From Williamsia serinedens (GTDB taxonomy: Bacteria; Actinomycetota; Actinomycetes; Mycobacteriales; Mycobacteriaceae): a stretch of DNA of 64,000 nt. Both the position numbers and the translations under genes were made by a program. The stretch lies in assembly GCF_024171725.1 (NCBI RefSeq), contig NZ_JAMTCG010000002.1, forward strand, positions 496,001-560,000. The letters run 5' to 3'. This document shows positions 8,359-17,895 of the stretch, one piece after another (positions within the stretch are counted from its first letter, which is position 1; the number at the start of each line of letters is the position of its first letter). The notes below the pieces were generated by a model. That model was not told the DNA's origin. It did not search any database and saw nothing but the letters and a program-made list of their open reading frames with translations.

Positions 8359-9615
8359 GTGAGCACCGACGACGCCGAGCAGCGGTCTCGTCCGGCGATC
8401 CTCCACGCCGACCTCGACTCGTTCTACGCGTCCGTCGAGCAGCGCGACGACCCCGCGCTTCGCGGCAGGCCCGTGGTGGTCGGCGGTGGGGTGGTACTCG
8501 CCGCCAGCTACGAGGCGAAGGCCTTCGGCATCTCGACCCCGATGGGCGGCAGCGCTGCGCGGCGTCTCTGTCCGCATGTGATCGTCGTGCCCCCGCGCTT
8601 CGCGGCCTACACCGAGGCGAGCCGGGCGGTGTTCTCGATCTTCCACGACACCACACCGCTCGTGGAGGGGATCTCGGTCGACGAGGCCTTCCTCGACGTG
8701 TCGGGGCTTCGCCGTATCCGGGGATCGCCGGTCGAGATCGGGCGCACACTGCGGGAGCGCGTGGCCGCCGAGGTGGGTCTCCCGATCACCGTCGGCATCG
8801 CGCGGACGAAGTTCCTCGCGAAGGTGGCCAGTGCCGTCGCCAAACCCGATGGGCTGCTGGAGGTCCCGGCGCACGGCGAACTCGCCTTCCTCCACCCGTT
8901 ACCCATCGAGCGGCTGTGGGGCGTCGGGAAGGTGACCTCGGCGAAGCTGCGGTCCCACGGGATCGACACCGTCGGGGACATCGCCGACGCGGGCGAGGAT
9001 CGACTGGCGACCATCGTGGGCCGAGGTGCTGCTGCGCACCTGCACGCGTTGTCGCTGGCGCGGGATCCGCGTCGGGTCACGACGGGCCGCCGACACCGGT
9101 CGATCGGAGCGCAACGTGCCATAGGTCGCGGGCCGCACGCCTTCGCCGACCTCGACGCGACGGTGATGGGCATCGTCGACAAGCTCGGCCGTCGCCTGCG
9201 CACCGCCGAACGCGTGACGCGGACGGTCGTGCTGCGACTGCGCTTCGACGACTTCACCCGGGCGTCGCGGTCGCACTCGTTCCACGACGCCACCGACTCG
9301 ACAGATCTCATCCTCTCCGCGGCCCGACGACTGCTCGCCGACGCGGCACCGCTGATCGCGGAGCAGGGATGCACGCTGGTGGGCGTCGCGCTCACCAACC
9401 TCGCCGACGCAGACCCCTACCAGCTGTCGCTGCCCTTCCGGGAGCAGGAGAAGGGCGCCGCGGCGCCCGTCAGCGGCGGCCGGGTCTCGATGGACACCGG
9501 GGCCCTGGACGCCACCCTCGACGAACTCCGTTCCCGGTTCGGCGCGACGTCGGTCACCCGCGGTGCGCTGGTGGGCCGCGCAGACCCCGACGACACACCC
9601 CTTCTTCCCGACTGA
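8359..9615 (+). CDS. dinB: DNA polymerase IV (418 aa)
   Basis: Y-family translesion polymerase. The catalytic palm motifs ILHADLDSFYASVEQ (first Asp pair) and GISVDEAFLDVSG (SxDEAF/LD) are intact. So are the steric-gate region DSFYASVE, the VGIARTKFLAKVASAVAKPDG helix-hairpin region and the little-finger domain (about 240-350). Start GTG 8359 begins directly before the conserved RPAILHADLDSF block; the upstream open frame is not conserved-looking. The C-terminus ends without a clear QxSLF-type beta-clamp motif, although DPYQLSLPF near residue 355 could serve (QLSLPF resembles the clamp-binding consensus). Confidence 0.93.
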   Translation: MSTDDAEQRSRPAILHADLDSFYASVEQRDDPALRGRPVVVGGGVVLAASYEAKAFGISTPMGGSAARRLCPHVIVVPPRFAAYTEASRAVFSIFHDTTPLVEGISVDEAFLDVSGLRRIRGSPVEIGRTLRERVAAEVGLPITVGIARTKFLAKVASAVAKPDGLLEVPAHGELAFLHPLPIERLWGVGKVTSAKLRSHGIDTVGDIADAGEDRLATIVGRGAAAHLHALSLARDPRRVTTGRRHRSIGAQRAIGRGPHAFADLDATVMGIVDKLGRRLRTAERVTRTVVLRLRFDDFTRASRSHSFHDATDSTDLILSAARRLLADAAPLIAEQGCTLVGVALTNLADADPYQLSLPFREQEKGAAAPVSGGRVSMDTGALDATLDELRSRFGATSVTRGALVGRADPDDTPLLPD

Positions 9616-9659
9616 CTGGACAATTTCCAACCCGCGTGTCCAGTGAGTGTGGCGTGGCT

Positions 9660-9665
9660 TACAGT
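9660..9665 (+). promoter_or_regulatory. Putative -10 box (TACAGT) for leaderless lipase mRNA
   Basis: TACAGT fits the actinobacterial TANNNT -10 consensus and ends exactly 7 nt before GTG 9673, the arrangement seen for leaderless transcripts. No Shine-Dalgarno precedes that GTG. Confidence 0.4.
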
Positions 9666-9672
9666 GACCCGG

Positions 9673-10941
9673 GTGAAGTCATTTCGTGGGGTCATGACCG
9701 TCATCACCAGCGCCGCCGTCGCCGCGGCGACCGCACTCGTCGTCGGCGCATCGCCTGCGCAGGCGGCACCGGGCGACGCGTTCTACACGCCGCCTCCGAC
9801 GTTGCCGTCCGGCAACGGCGCGATCGTCAAGACGCGCCCGACGCCGATCTTCCTGCAGATCCCGGGTGATCCCCGTCCGTTCCCCGGCGCAGCGCAGACG
9901 GTGATGTACACCTCGGAGCTGCAGGATGGCACGCCGACCGCGGTCACCGGCACCTACATCGAGCCGTTCGCACCGTGGCGCGGCCGCGGCCCACGGCCGA
10001 CCGTCGTCATGGCGCCCGGCACCATCGGCCAGGGTGACGACTGCGCCCCGTCGAAGCTCGTGTCCTTCCCGATCTCACTGGACACGAAAAACCTCGCGCT
10101 CGGGTCGAACTACGAGCAGCTGTTCGCGAACGTGCTGCTCTACCAGGGCTACCGGGTCCTGATGACCGACTACATCGGCATGGGCACCCCGGGCGTCCAC
10201 ACCTATGTCAACCGCGTCGAGGAGGGGCACGCCGTCCTCGACGGTGCCCGTGCCGCGCTCAACCTCGGCAAGCTCCCGGCCGGGTCGCCGATCGGGTTCT
10301 GGGGCTACTCGCAGGGCGGCGGCGCGACCGCATCCGCGGCCGAGATGGCGTCGACCTACGCGCCCGAGCTGAACATCAAGGGCACCTACGCGGGCGCCCC
10401 GCCGGCCGACCTCGAGGTCGTCCTCAAGGCCGTCGACGGCTCGTCGATCGCCGGTGTCATCGGGTACACGGTCAACGGTCTCGTCGCCCGCTACCCCGAG
10501 CTGGGTCCGCTGATCCAGAAGGAGGCCAGCCCGGCGGGCAAGGCGGCGCTCAAGCAGCTCGCGACCTCGTGCATCGGCGACACCGTGTTCCGCTACGGGT
10601 TCCAGCGCACCAACGGGTGGACCACCTCGGGACAGTCGCTCTACCAGATCTCGCAGAAGTACCCGCAGATCCAGAAGGCGTTGGCCGACCAGCTGATCGG
10701 GAAAATGAAGCCGAACGCGCCAGTCCTCGTCGACACCGGCATCAACGACGACATCATCCCCAACAGCCAGGTGATGACGATGGTGCGCAGCTGGCGGGCG
10801 CAGGGCGCGAACGTGCGTGTGGTGACCGACGGGACCCCGCCGATCTTCCCGAAGCTCGCCGCGAACCACGTGTTCCCGTACCTGTTCGGGGCTCTGCCCG
10901 CGTCGCAGTTCCTCTACGACCGGTTCAACGCGACGAACTGA
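9673..10941 (+). CDS. Secreted LIP-family lipase (422 aa)
   Basis: Secretory lipase of the LIP family (PF03583 type), found widely in Mycobacteriales. It has a basic N-terminus, a hydrophobic core (TVITSAAVAAATALVVGA) and a signal peptidase site near SPAQA/APGD. The alpha/beta-hydrolase nucleophile elbow is FWGYSQGGGA. Probable Asp and His partners lie in LVDTGINDDIIPN and AANHVFPYLF. Cysteines in GDDCAPSK and ATSCIGD may form a disulfide outside the cell. It likely hydrolyses acyl esters extracellularly. GTG 9673 is preferred because of the -10 box; ATG 9694 is an alternative. Confidence 0.88.
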   Translation: MKSFRGVMTVITSAAVAAATALVVGASPAQAAPGDAFYTPPPTLPSGNGAIVKTRPTPIFLQIPGDPRPFPGAAQTVMYTSELQDGTPTAVTGTYIEPFAPWRGRGPRPTVVMAPGTIGQGDDCAPSKLVSFPISLDTKNLALGSNYEQLFANVLLYQGYRVLMTDYIGMGTPGVHTYVNRVEEGHAVLDGARAALNLGKLPAGSPIGFWGYSQGGGATASAAEMASTYAPELNIKGTYAGAPPADLEVVLKAVDGSSIAGVIGYTVNGLVARYPELGPLIQKEASPAGKAALKQLATSCIGDTVFRYGFQRTNGWTTSGQSLYQISQKYPQIQKALADQLIGKMKPNAPVLVDTGINDDIIPNSQVMTMVRSWRAQGANVRVVTDGTPPIFPKLAANHVFPYLFGALPASQFLYDRFNATN

Positions 10942-10948
10942 CCGCGCC

Positions 10949-11791
10949 TCACATGCGCGCCCAGCGCGCCATGACGAACGCGTAGACGCCGTAGGCCGCG
11001 AGCCCGATCGCTGCGATCACCAGCAGCGTCGGGCCCGCGGGCCACGAGCCGAGCGTCTTCACCGCGCCGTCGAGGCCGGTCGCCTTGGACGGGTCGGCGC
11101 GCAGGACGGCGACGACCAGCAGGATCCCGGCGACGGCGAGCACCAGGCCCTTGGCCACGTACCCGACGACGCCCGCGACGACGACCACGGGTTGGTGGGT
11201 GATCGTGAGATCGTCCATGAAGGCGCGCGAGGCGCCTTTGTACACGTGGTAGCCGCCGACGCACACCACGGTGACCGCCACGACGATCAGCAGCAGCGTC
11301 CCCACCGTGGAGGACATCAGCCGCGCACTCATCCCGGCGTTCTGGCTGCCGCTCGACGAGTGGTCGCCCAGCGCGAAGCGCGCTGCGGTCCACGCGAACG
11401 CGAAGTAGATGACGGCCAGGCTCAGGGCCTTGCCGCGGTCGAGCCACGCCGACGGACCGCGGTCACCGTCGTCCGGCTCGGTGGCGTGCACGCCGATCGC
11501 GGTCTCGGCGAGGCGCCACAACGCCATCGCCACGAACGCGGCCGCCGCGAGCACCAGCGCGATGGTGCCGCCGGTGGTCGCCGAGACGGCGGCCAGTGCA
11601 CCCGACTGGTCGGCGTTGCCGCCGTCGCCGATCGCGATCCGTATCACCACGTAGGCGATGAGCAGGTGCACGATCCCGCTGACGACGTGGCCGGCGCGGG
11701 CGGCGCCCTCGAACCACGGCTCGTCGGTCGCGCGGTCGACGAAGGCCCGCCACCTCCGTAGAGGTGACGGGCCCTGGTCGTGTGGCGTCAG
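10949..11791 (-). CDS. DUF1206 membrane protein (about 280 aa; start uncertain)
   Basis: Three-repeat DUF1206 membrane protein with paired hydrophobic helices throughout and the recurring pattern ARAG-x-V-x-x-G/KG-x-x. The coding signature clearly extends upstream of GTG 11671: translation of 11672-11746 reads ATDEPWFEGAARAG then HVVSGI, the standard first repeat. No ATG, GTG or TTG lies in that frame before the ino1 stop. The best candidate is CTG 11791-11789, one base after the ino1 TGA, which gives a normal family length. Function unknown; gene order suggests coexpression with ino1. Confidence 0.75.
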   Translation of the reverse strand: MTPHDQGPSPLRRWRAFVDRATDEPWFEGAARAGHVVSGIVHLLIAYVVIRIAIGDGGNADQSGALAAVSATTGGTIALVLAAAAFVAMALWRLAETAIGVHATEPDDGDRGPSAWLDRGKALSLAVIYFAFAWTAARFALGDHSSSGSQNAGMSARLMSSTVGTLLLIVVAVTVVCVGGYHVYKGASRAFMDDLTITHQPVVVVAGVVGYVAKGLVLAVAGILLVVAVLRADPSKATGLDGAVKTLGSWPAGPTLLVIAAIGLAAYGVYAFVMARWARM

Positions 11792-11792
11792 A

Positions 11793-12890
11793 TCAGGAGT
11801 CCGCGCCGATGATGAACGCCTCGAGCTGCTGACGCGCGGTGTCGTCGGCGATCTGCTCCGGCGGGCTCTTCATCAGGTACGCCGACGCCGGGAGGATCGG
11901 GCCACCGAGGCCGCGGTCCTTGGCGATCTTCGCGGCGCGCACGGCGTCGATGATGATGCCGGCCGAGTTCGGCGAGTCCCAGACCTCGAGCTTGTACTCC
12001 AGGTTCAGCGGCACGTCGCCGAAGGCGCGACCCTCGAGGCGGACGTAGGCCCACTTGCGGTCGTCGAGCCACTCGACGTGGTCCGACGGGCCGATGTGGA
12101 CGTTCTTGTCCTCGATCTTGCCGGCCAGCGAACCGGTGAGGTTCGAGGTGACGGCCTGGGTCTTCGAGACCTTCTTCGACTCCAGACGCTCGCGCTCGAG
12201 CATGTTCTTGAAGTCCATGTTGCCGCCGACGTTCAGCTGGTACGTGCGGTCCAGCGCAACGCCACGGTCCTCGAACAGCTTCGCCATCACGCGGTGGGTG
12301 ATGGTGGCACCGACCTGGCTCTTGATGTCGTCGCCGACGATCGGGACACCGGCCGCGCGGAACTTCTCGGCCCACTCGGGGTCGGAGGCGATGAAGACCG
12401 GCAGAGCGTTGACGAACGCGACACCCGCGTCGATGGCGCACTGCGCGTAGAACTTGTCGGCCTGCTCCGAGCCGACGGGCAGGTACGAGACGAGGACGTC
12501 GACCTGCGCGTCCTTCAGCGTCTGCACGACGTCGCCGCCGTCGCCGTCGGCCTCGGTGATGGTCTGGCGGTAGTACTTGCCGAGGCCGTCGAGGGTGTGG
12601 CCGCGCTGCACGGTCACGCCGGTCGGCGGGACGTCGGCGATCTTGATGGTGTTGTTCTCCGACGCGAAGATCGCCTCGGACAGGTCGAACCCGACCTTCT
12701 TGGCGTCCACGTCGAACGCGGCGACGAACTCGACGTCGCGCACGTGGTAGTCGCCGAACTTGACGTGCATGAGGCCGGGGACGACCGCATTCTCGTCGGC
12801 GTCCTTGTAGTACTGCACGCCCTGTACCAGGGATGAGGCGCAGTTGCCCACGCCCACAATCGCCACGCGGACGGACTTGGTGTCACCCAT
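11793..12890 (-). CDS. ino1: Inositol-3-phosphate synthase (365 aa)
   Basis: Converts glucose-6-phosphate to inositol-3-phosphate with NAD+, the first step to myo-inositol, phosphatidylinositol lipids and mycothiol. The NAD-binding glycine motif is [16 protein letters not shown]. Actinobacterial MIP-synthase blocks [35 protein letters not shown] and [13 protein letters not shown] are present, with the C-terminal [16 protein letters not shown]. The length is normal. ATG 12890 overlaps the end of the upstream PadR gene by 8 nt, so the two are coupled and the regulator likely controls this gene. Confidence 0.96.
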   Translation of the reverse strand: MGDTKSVRVAIVGVGNCASSLVQGVQYYKDADENAVVPGLMHVKFGDYHVRDVEFVAAFDVDAKKVGFDLSEAIFASENNTIKIADVPPTGVTVQRGHTLDGLGKYYRQTITEADGDGGDVVQTLKDAQVDVLVSYLPVGSEQADKFYAQCAIDAGVAFVNALPVFIASDPEWAEKFRAAGVPIVGDDIKSQVGATITHRVMAKLFEDRGVALDRTYQLNVGGNMDFKNMLERERLESKKVSKTQAVTSNLTGSLAGKIEDKNVHIGPSDHVEWLDDRKWAYVRLEGRAFGDVPLNLEYKLEVWDSPNSAGIIIDAVRAAKIAKDRGLGGPILPASAYLMKSPPEQIADDTARQQLEAFIIGADS

Positions 12891-13479
12891 GGTCGGGCTC
12901 TCCTTCTTTCTGTTGCGAAACTGCCGTTGTGTCGGGTTCGAGGACCGGGCCGTCGGGTTCGGCCGCGGACTCGGCGGCGATGAGCTCGTTGAGCCACCGC
13001 ACCTCGCGCTCGCTCGATTCGAGGCTGAGCTGGTGGAGCTGGCGGGTGTACCGGTCGACCGCGCGTGTCGAGCGCCCGACCGCCTCCCGCAGACCCTCGC
13101 GCCGCTCCTCCACCTGACGACGACGGCCCTCGAGGATGCGCATCCGCGCCTCCGCCGGCGTGCGGCTGAAGAACGCGAGGTGCACCCCGAACCCGTCGTC
13201 GGTGTAGTTCTGCGGACCGGTGTCGGCGACGAGCTCGGCGAACCGCTCCCGTCCCGCGGGGGTCAATTTGTACACACGCCGTGCCCGCCGCTTGAGCGTC
13301 CCCTGCGGACCGGCGTCCTCGACGATGAGGCCGTCGGACTGCATCCGACGCAGCGTCGGGTACAGCGAGCCGTAGGAGAAGGCACGGAACGCGCCGAGCA
13401 GTCCGGTGAGGCGCTTGCGCAGCTCATAGCCGTGCATCGGTGCCTCCAGGAGGAGACCGAGCACTGCCAATTCGAGCAC
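12883..13479 (-). CDS. PadR-family transcriptional regulator (198 aa)
   Basis: PadR winged helix at the N-terminus: [23 protein letters not shown], then [19 protein letters not shown] and the wing [19 protein letters not shown]-terminal helical region (about 110-198, [15 protein letters not shown]) acts in dimerisation. Start GTG 13479 has AGAGGGG about 8 nt upstream and begins the family N-terminus; the open frame continues to 13680 without conserved sequence. The PadR-ino1 order is conserved in mycobacteria, so a role in inositol synthesis control is likely (inference). Confidence 0.9.
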   Translation of the reverse strand: MLELAVLGLLLEAPMHGYELRKRLTGLLGAFRAFSYGSLYPTLRRMQSDGLIVEDAGPQGTLKRRARRVYKLTPAGRERFAELVADTGPQNYTDDGFGVHLAFFSRTPAEARMRILEGRRRQVEERREGLREAVGRSTRAVDRYTRQLHQLSLESSEREVRWLNELIAAESAAEPDGPVLEPDTTAVSQQKEGEPDHG

Positions 13480-13694
13480 TGGACGAACCCCTCTTCCTGA
13501 CCTGTCGGACGAACGTGTACCGCTGATGCTACACACACATGTATCGCGCCGATATAACCGGTACAGGAAACCGGACATGAACCACGTCTTGCCGGGGAAC
13601 GGTCGTGACATGGCCGACAGGTGCCCCGTGGTCTGTGTCGGCGGGTGCACGGACGACCGTTCGGCGCTCGTGCGGGCCACGTACTCTTGTCCTC
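13480..13694. promoter_or_regulatory. Divergent PadR/DUF5318 intergenic region
   Basis: This 215-bp gap holds the promoters of both neighbours. TACA (13530-13533) and TGTA (13540-13543) form a short inverted repeat, a possible PadR site. TACTCT (13682-13687) is a TANNNT box exactly 7 nt before GTG 13695, consistent with a leaderless DUF5318 mRNA. No gene was recognised here. Confidence 0.4.
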
Positions 13695-14105
13695 GTGCTG
13701 GTGCAGAGGCAGACGGTGGACTACGCGTTGCAGCGCCGGTCCCTGCTGTCCGAGGTCGACGCGGGTCGGACGGCTGTCGGGGCGGTGTGCGACGCGGACC
13801 GATACCTCCTGCGCGCCGCGGCCTTCCACGGCCGGCCCAGCGACGTGATCTGCCCGATCTGCCGCAAGGAACAGCTCACGCTGGTGTCGTGGGTGTTCGG
13901 CGACCGCCTCGGTACGGTGAACGGCTCCGCCCGGTCCGTCGACGAGATCACGCGGCTCGCCGCCGACAGCGAGGAGTTCACCGTCCACGTCGTGGAGGTG
14001 TGCCGGAGCTGTCGCTGGAACCATCTGGTCCAGTCGTTCGTCGCAGGACGGGTGCCCCGACCGCGGCAGCGACGATCACGTCGCGCCGCGGGCAGTGCAG
14101 ACTGA
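13695..14105 (+). CDS. DUF5318 zinc-ribbon-like protein (136 aa)
   Basis: Matches the mycobacterial DUF5318 family encoded just upstream of ponA1: VDYALQRRSLLSEVDAGRT, DADRYLLRAAAFHGRPS, CPICRKEQLTLVSWVFGDRLG and a second pair in VVEVCRSCRWNHL. The two CxxC pairs suggest a bound zinc. The C-terminus is basic (RPRQRRSRRAAG). Molecular function is not known; the conserved link to a peptidoglycan synthase hints at a cell-wall or division role. GTG 13695 is chosen from the -10 spacing and family N-terminus; GTG 13701 is also possible. Confidence 0.85.
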   Translation: MLVQRQTVDYALQRRSLLSEVDAGRTAVGAVCDADRYLLRAAAFHGRPSDVICPICRKEQLTLVSWVFGDRLGTVNGSARSVDEITRLAADSEEFTVHVVEVCRSCRWNHLVQSFVAGRVPRPRQRRSRRAAGSAD

Positions 14106-14150
14106 CCGACGGACCTCGGGGTCCGACGACGAGAACGGTGTGGGTGAACG

Positions 14151-16313
14151 GTGAGCAACGGAACTGGTGCGCGCGCGACGCAGGACACGAAGCGGTCGCG
14201 TCTGAACGTGGTGGCGTGGATCGTCGGCGTGCTGGGCTGTCTGGTGCCGCTGGCGGTCGTCGTGATGGCCGTGGTGTTCCTGTTCACCTACCTGGGCGCC
14301 TCGGTGCCCGGCCCGGACGCCATCAAGCAGAACCAGGTCGCGACGATCCTCGACTCGCGCGGCGGTGAGATCGCGCGGATCGTGCCGCCCGAGGGCAACC
14401 GCACCGACGTCTCCATCGACAAGATCCCGAAGGCGATGCAGGACGCGGTGATCGCCGCCGAGGACCGCGAGTTCCGGACGAACGCCGGCTTCTCGGTGTC
14501 GGGTCTGGCGCGTGCGGCTCTGGGTCAGCTCACCAACAACGCCGACGCCGGCGGCGGTTCGACGATCACCCAGCAGTACGTGAAGAACGCGCTGGTCGGC
14601 GACGAGCGCAGCTACACCCGCAAGTTCAAGGAACTGGCGATCGCGACCAAGATGTCGAACGAGTGGTCCAAGGACGACATCATGGCCGCCTACCTGAACA
14701 CGATCTACTTCGGTCGGGGCGCCTACGGCGTCTCCGCCGCGGCGAAGGCCTACTTCAACAAGGACATCACCCAGATCACCGTGCCCGAGGCGGCGGTGCT
14801 CGCCTCGTCGATCCGGTCGCCGTCCTACTACGACCCGGCGACGAATCCCGCGGCGGCGCAGGAGCGCTGGCGCTACGTCCTCGACGGCATGGTCACCATC
14901 GGCGCGCTGACGCCGCAGGACGAGGCGTCCCTGAAGTACCCGCGGGTCGCCGCGCCGCGGGACACCTCGGGCAACGTGACGAGCGGCCCGAACGGTCTGA
15001 TCAAGCAGCAGGTGCTCGCGGAACTGAACTCGCTGAACATCTCCGAGCAGGACGTGCAGACCGAGGGTCTGAAGATCACCACCACGATCGACCCGCAGGT
15101 GCAGCGCTCGGTCGTCTCCGCCGCCAACGGGCAGTTGGAGGGCGAACCGAAGAACATCCGCGACGCGGTCGTGTCGATCGACCCGGGCACCGGCGCGGTG
15201 CGCGGGTACTTCGGCGGCAACGACGGCCAGGGCTTCGACTACGCCCAGGCCGGCCTGCAGACGGGGTCGTCGTTCAAGGTGTTCGCCCTCGTCGCCGCTC
15301 TCGAGCAGGGCATCCCGCTGTCGAAGGTGTACAGCTCGTCGGCGTTCACCGCCCCCGGTGGCAACACCGTGACGAACTCCGACGGCGAGAGCTGCGGGTC
15401 GTGCAATCTCGCCACCGCGCTCAAGCTCTCGCTCAACACCGTCTACTACCGGCTGATGCTGGACCTCGACGGTCAGGCGAAGGCCGTCGCCGACGCGGCG
15501 CATCAGGCCGGGATCGCCCAGAGCTTCGGCGACATCAAGGAGACGCTCACCAACGCCGACGGCAGCGGCGTCGAGGGTGGTGTCGTCCTCGGCCAGTACC
15601 AGTCCCGCGTGATCGACATGGCATCGGCCTACGCGACCCTGGCCAACCAGGGCGTCTACCACGCACCGCATTTCGTGCAGAAGGTCGAGACCTCCGACGG
15701 CACGGTGCTCTACGAACGCAAGTCCGACGCCGGTGAGCGTCGGTTCTCCGCCGCGGTCGCGAACAACGTGACCTCCGCGATGGAGCCCATCGCCGCGTAC
15801 TCCCGCGGGCATGCGCTCGACGGGGGCAGCCGACCGTCGGCCGCGAAGACCGGCACCACCCAGCTCGGCGACACCGGCCAGAACAAGGACGCCTGGATGG
15901 TCGGGTACACCCCGCAGCTGTCGACGGCCGTGTGGGTCGGCACCGATGCCGGTGTGGCGCTGAAGAACTACACCGGGTCGATCGTCTACGGGTCCGGCCT
16001 GCCGTCGGACATCTGGCAGGCGGCGATGGACGGTGCGCTCGACGGGCAGCCGATCGAGCAGTTCCCCGAGCCGGCCGCCATCGGCGGCGTCGCGGGCGTG
16101 CCGTACGAGGCGCCCGAGACCACCGAGGCCCCGACACGCACGCGGCGCAACGAGGAGACCACGGAGGCGCCGTCGCCCACGACGACGTTCGCGCCGCCGT
16201 CGGCGACGCTCGCGCCCGGCGTGACCATCCCGCTGCCCGGCCCGCCGACGGAGACCGTCGTGACACCCACGCCGGAAGCGAACGGGAACGACCCGTTCCA
16301 GAACGGCGGCTGA
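14151..16313 (+). CDS. ponA: Class A penicillin-binding protein (720 aa)
   Basis: Bifunctional peptidoglycan synthase. A cytoplasmic tail and one membrane helix (about 20-48) precede the GT51 glycosyltransferase domain, with AEDREFRTNAGFS (catalytic Glu), GGSTITQQYVKNAL and GRGAYGVSAAA. The transpeptidase domain carries SSFK (nucleophile Ser373), SLN in LKLSLNTVYY and KTGT (Lys566). The C-terminus (about 645-720) is Pro/Thr/Glu-rich and lacks a PASTA domain. It starts at GTG 14151 and lies downstream of DUF5318, as in mycobacteria. It acts at the outer face of the plasma membrane and is a beta-lactam target. Confidence 0.95.
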   Translation: MSNGTGARATQDTKRSRLNVVAWIVGVLGCLVPLAVVVMAVVFLFTYLGASVPGPDAIKQNQVATILDSRGGEIARIVPPEGNRTDVSIDKIPKAMQDAVIAAEDREFRTNAGFSVSGLARAALGQLTNNADAGGGSTITQQYVKNALVGDERSYTRKFKELAIATKMSNEWSKDDIMAAYLNTIYFGRGAYGVSAAAKAYFNKDITQITVPEAAVLASSIRSPSYYDPATNPAAAQERWRYVLDGMVTIGALTPQDEASLKYPRVAAPRDTSGNVTSGPNGLIKQQVLAELNSLNISEQDVQTEGLKITTTIDPQVQRSVVSAANGQLEGEPKNIRDAVVSIDPGTGAVRGYFGGNDGQGFDYAQAGLQTGSSFKVFALVAALEQGIPLSKVYSSSAFTAPGGNTVTNSDGESCGSCNLATALKLSLNTVYYRLMLDLDGQAKAVADAAHQAGIAQSFGDIKETLTNADGSGVEGGVVLGQYQSRVIDMASAYATLANQGVYHAPHFVQKVETSDGTVLYERKSDAGERRFSAAVANNVTSAMEPIAAYSRGHALDGGSRPSAAKTGTTQLGDTGQNKDAWMVGYTPQLSTAVWVGTDAGVALKNYTGSIVYGSGLPSDIWQAAMDGALDGQPIEQFPEPAAIGGVAGVPYEAPETTEAPTRTRRNEETTEAPSPTTTFAPPSATLAPGVTIPLPGPPTETVVTPTPEANGNDPFQNGG

Positions 16314-16323
16314 GGCGCCGGGG

Positions 16324-17895
16324 GTGGCCGAGGACTGGGAGTCCCCGACGCGGTTCGCGCCGGATCCCCGCGTCGCCGACGACCGCGTCCTGCCGAGTCA
16401 CGCCGACCCGGTCGCCCGCGAGGGATCCATCGCCATCGGTGGTCCGGTCGGCTTGCACGCGGTCGTCGGTCGCGCCCGGTACTGGACGCCCCTGCGGGTG
16501 ATCCTCCTGCTCGCCCTGGTGGTCCTGGCTCTGGGCTGGTACGGCAAGGCGGGGTGTCTGCAGCAGGCGCCGAACCCCGACACCGGTGTGCAGCAACTGG
16601 ACTGGAGCAACCACCGGCAGTACATCGCGCTGTGCTACTCCGACACCGTTCCGCTGTACACCGCCGAGCGGTTGAACACCGGCGCACTGCCCTACAAGGT
16701 GTCCTGGACGGAGACGAAGCCCGACGGCAGCCCCCAGGTCCGCCACATGGAGTACCCGGTCCTCACCGGGATGTACATGTATGGCGCCGCGCAGGTCACC
16801 GCGGGATGGCAGTGGCTGCACGACCACTGGGGATTCCCGTCGGCGATCGACGTCGTCGTCTTCTTCGTGGTCTGTGCGCTCGGCCTCGCCCTGTTCTGGC
16901 TGGTCACGATCTGGGCGACCGCCCTCGTCGCCGGCGCGCGCGTGTGGTCGGCGGCCATCGCCGCCGTCTCGCCGCTGGTGATCGTGCACGCCTTCACCAA
17001 CTTCGACGCGATCGCGACCGCGTTCCTGGCCCTGGCCATGCTCGCGTGGGCGCGCCGCAACCCCTGGGCGGCAGGTGTGCTCGTCGGTCTCGGCGCCGCG
17101 GCCAAGCTGTACCCGGCGCTGTTCCTCATCCCGCTCGCCGTGCTGTGCCTGCGTGCGGGCAAGGTACGCGAGTTCACGGTCACCGCGGCGTCGGCCGTCG
17201 CGGCGTGGCTCGTGGTGAACCTGCCGATCATGGTGCTGTTCCCGAGCGGCTGGTGGGAGTTCTTCCGTTACAACTCCTCCCGCGGCACCGACCCGGACAC
17301 GTGGTTCACGGTGGTCAGCCGGGTGTCCGGCTATGACTGGGGTGCCGACGCGAACGGTCGGTCCGCGCTGGTGAACGCCCTGTTCGTAGGGTTGTTCGCG
17401 GTGGTGTGCGTCGCGGTGGTGGCCATCGGCCTGACAGCCCCGACCCGTCCGCGTGTCGCGCAGTTGCTGTTCCTGGTGCTCGCCGGCTTCCTGTTGGTGA
17501 ACAAGGTGTGGAGTCCGCAGTACTCGCTCTGGCTCGTGCCCGTCGCCGTGCTCGCGGTGCCGCGGTTCCGAGTCCTGCTGGCCTGGATGGTGATCGACGC
17601 GGCGGTGTGGATACCACGCATGGGTCTGTATCTGCCAGCCGACGTGAAATGGCTACCGGAACAGTGGTTCACCGGCGCGGTCGTGCTGCGCTTCGTGGCC
17701 GTGCTCGGCCTCTGCGCCGTCGTGATCTGGGAGATCTACCATCCGCGACGCGATCTCGTGCGCGTCGGCGTGGGCGGTCGGCTCTACGACGACCCCGCCG
17801 GCGGGGTGCTGGATGGTGCCGCCGACGCGGTACGGCCTCCCCGGAACCCGTCGTCGCCCGCACCGGACGACGCGGTCGCGACCGCCGTCGGATAG
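16324..17895 (+). CDS. GT87/DUF2029-type polytopic mannosyltransferase-like protein (523 aa)
   Basis: Polytopic GT-C-fold protein with about 10 hydrophobic helices. It fits glycosyltransferase family 87, whose mycobacterial members use polyprenyl-phosphate-mannose in PI-mannoside and lipoglycan assembly. Visible blocks are an extracytoplasmic loop with CYSDTVPLYTAERL, NFDAIATAFLALAMLAWARR, AKLYPALFLIPLAVL and VNKVWSPQYSLWLVP. The GTG start lies 10 nt after ponA, so they are probably cotranscribed (Rv0051-like position). The last 112 bp overlap the 3' end of the convergent second GT87 gene. Confidence 0.85.
   Translation: MAEDWESPTRFAPDPRVADDRVLPSHADPVAREGSIAIGGPVGLHAVVGRARYWTPLRVILLLALVVLALGWYGKAGCLQQAPNPDTGVQQLDWSNHRQYIALCYSDTVPLYTAERLNTGALPYKVSWTETKPDGSPQVRHMEYPVLTGMYMYGAAQVTAGWQWLHDHWGFPSAIDVVVFFVVCALGLALFWLVTIWATALVAGARVWSAAIAAVSPLVIVHAFTNFDAIATAFLALAMLAWARRNPWAAGVLVGLGAAAKLYPALFLIPLAVLCLRAGKVREFTVTAASAVAAWLVVNLPIMVLFPSGWWEFFRYNSSRGTDPDTWFTVVSRVSGYDWGADANGRSALVNALFVGLFAVVCVAVVAIGLTAPTRPRVAQLLFLVLAGFLLVNKVWSPQYSLWLVPVAVLAVPRFRVLLAWMVIDAAVWIPRMGLYLPADVKWLPEQWFTGAVVLRFVAVLGLCAVVIWEIYHPRRDLVRVGVGGRLYDDPAGGVLDGAADAVRPPRNPSSPAPDDAVATAVG

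Noticed and set aside
11793-11793. Frameshift in the DUF1206 N-terminus
   Set aside because: Frame is continuous through the conserved first repeat; the issue is the missing canonical start, not a shift.
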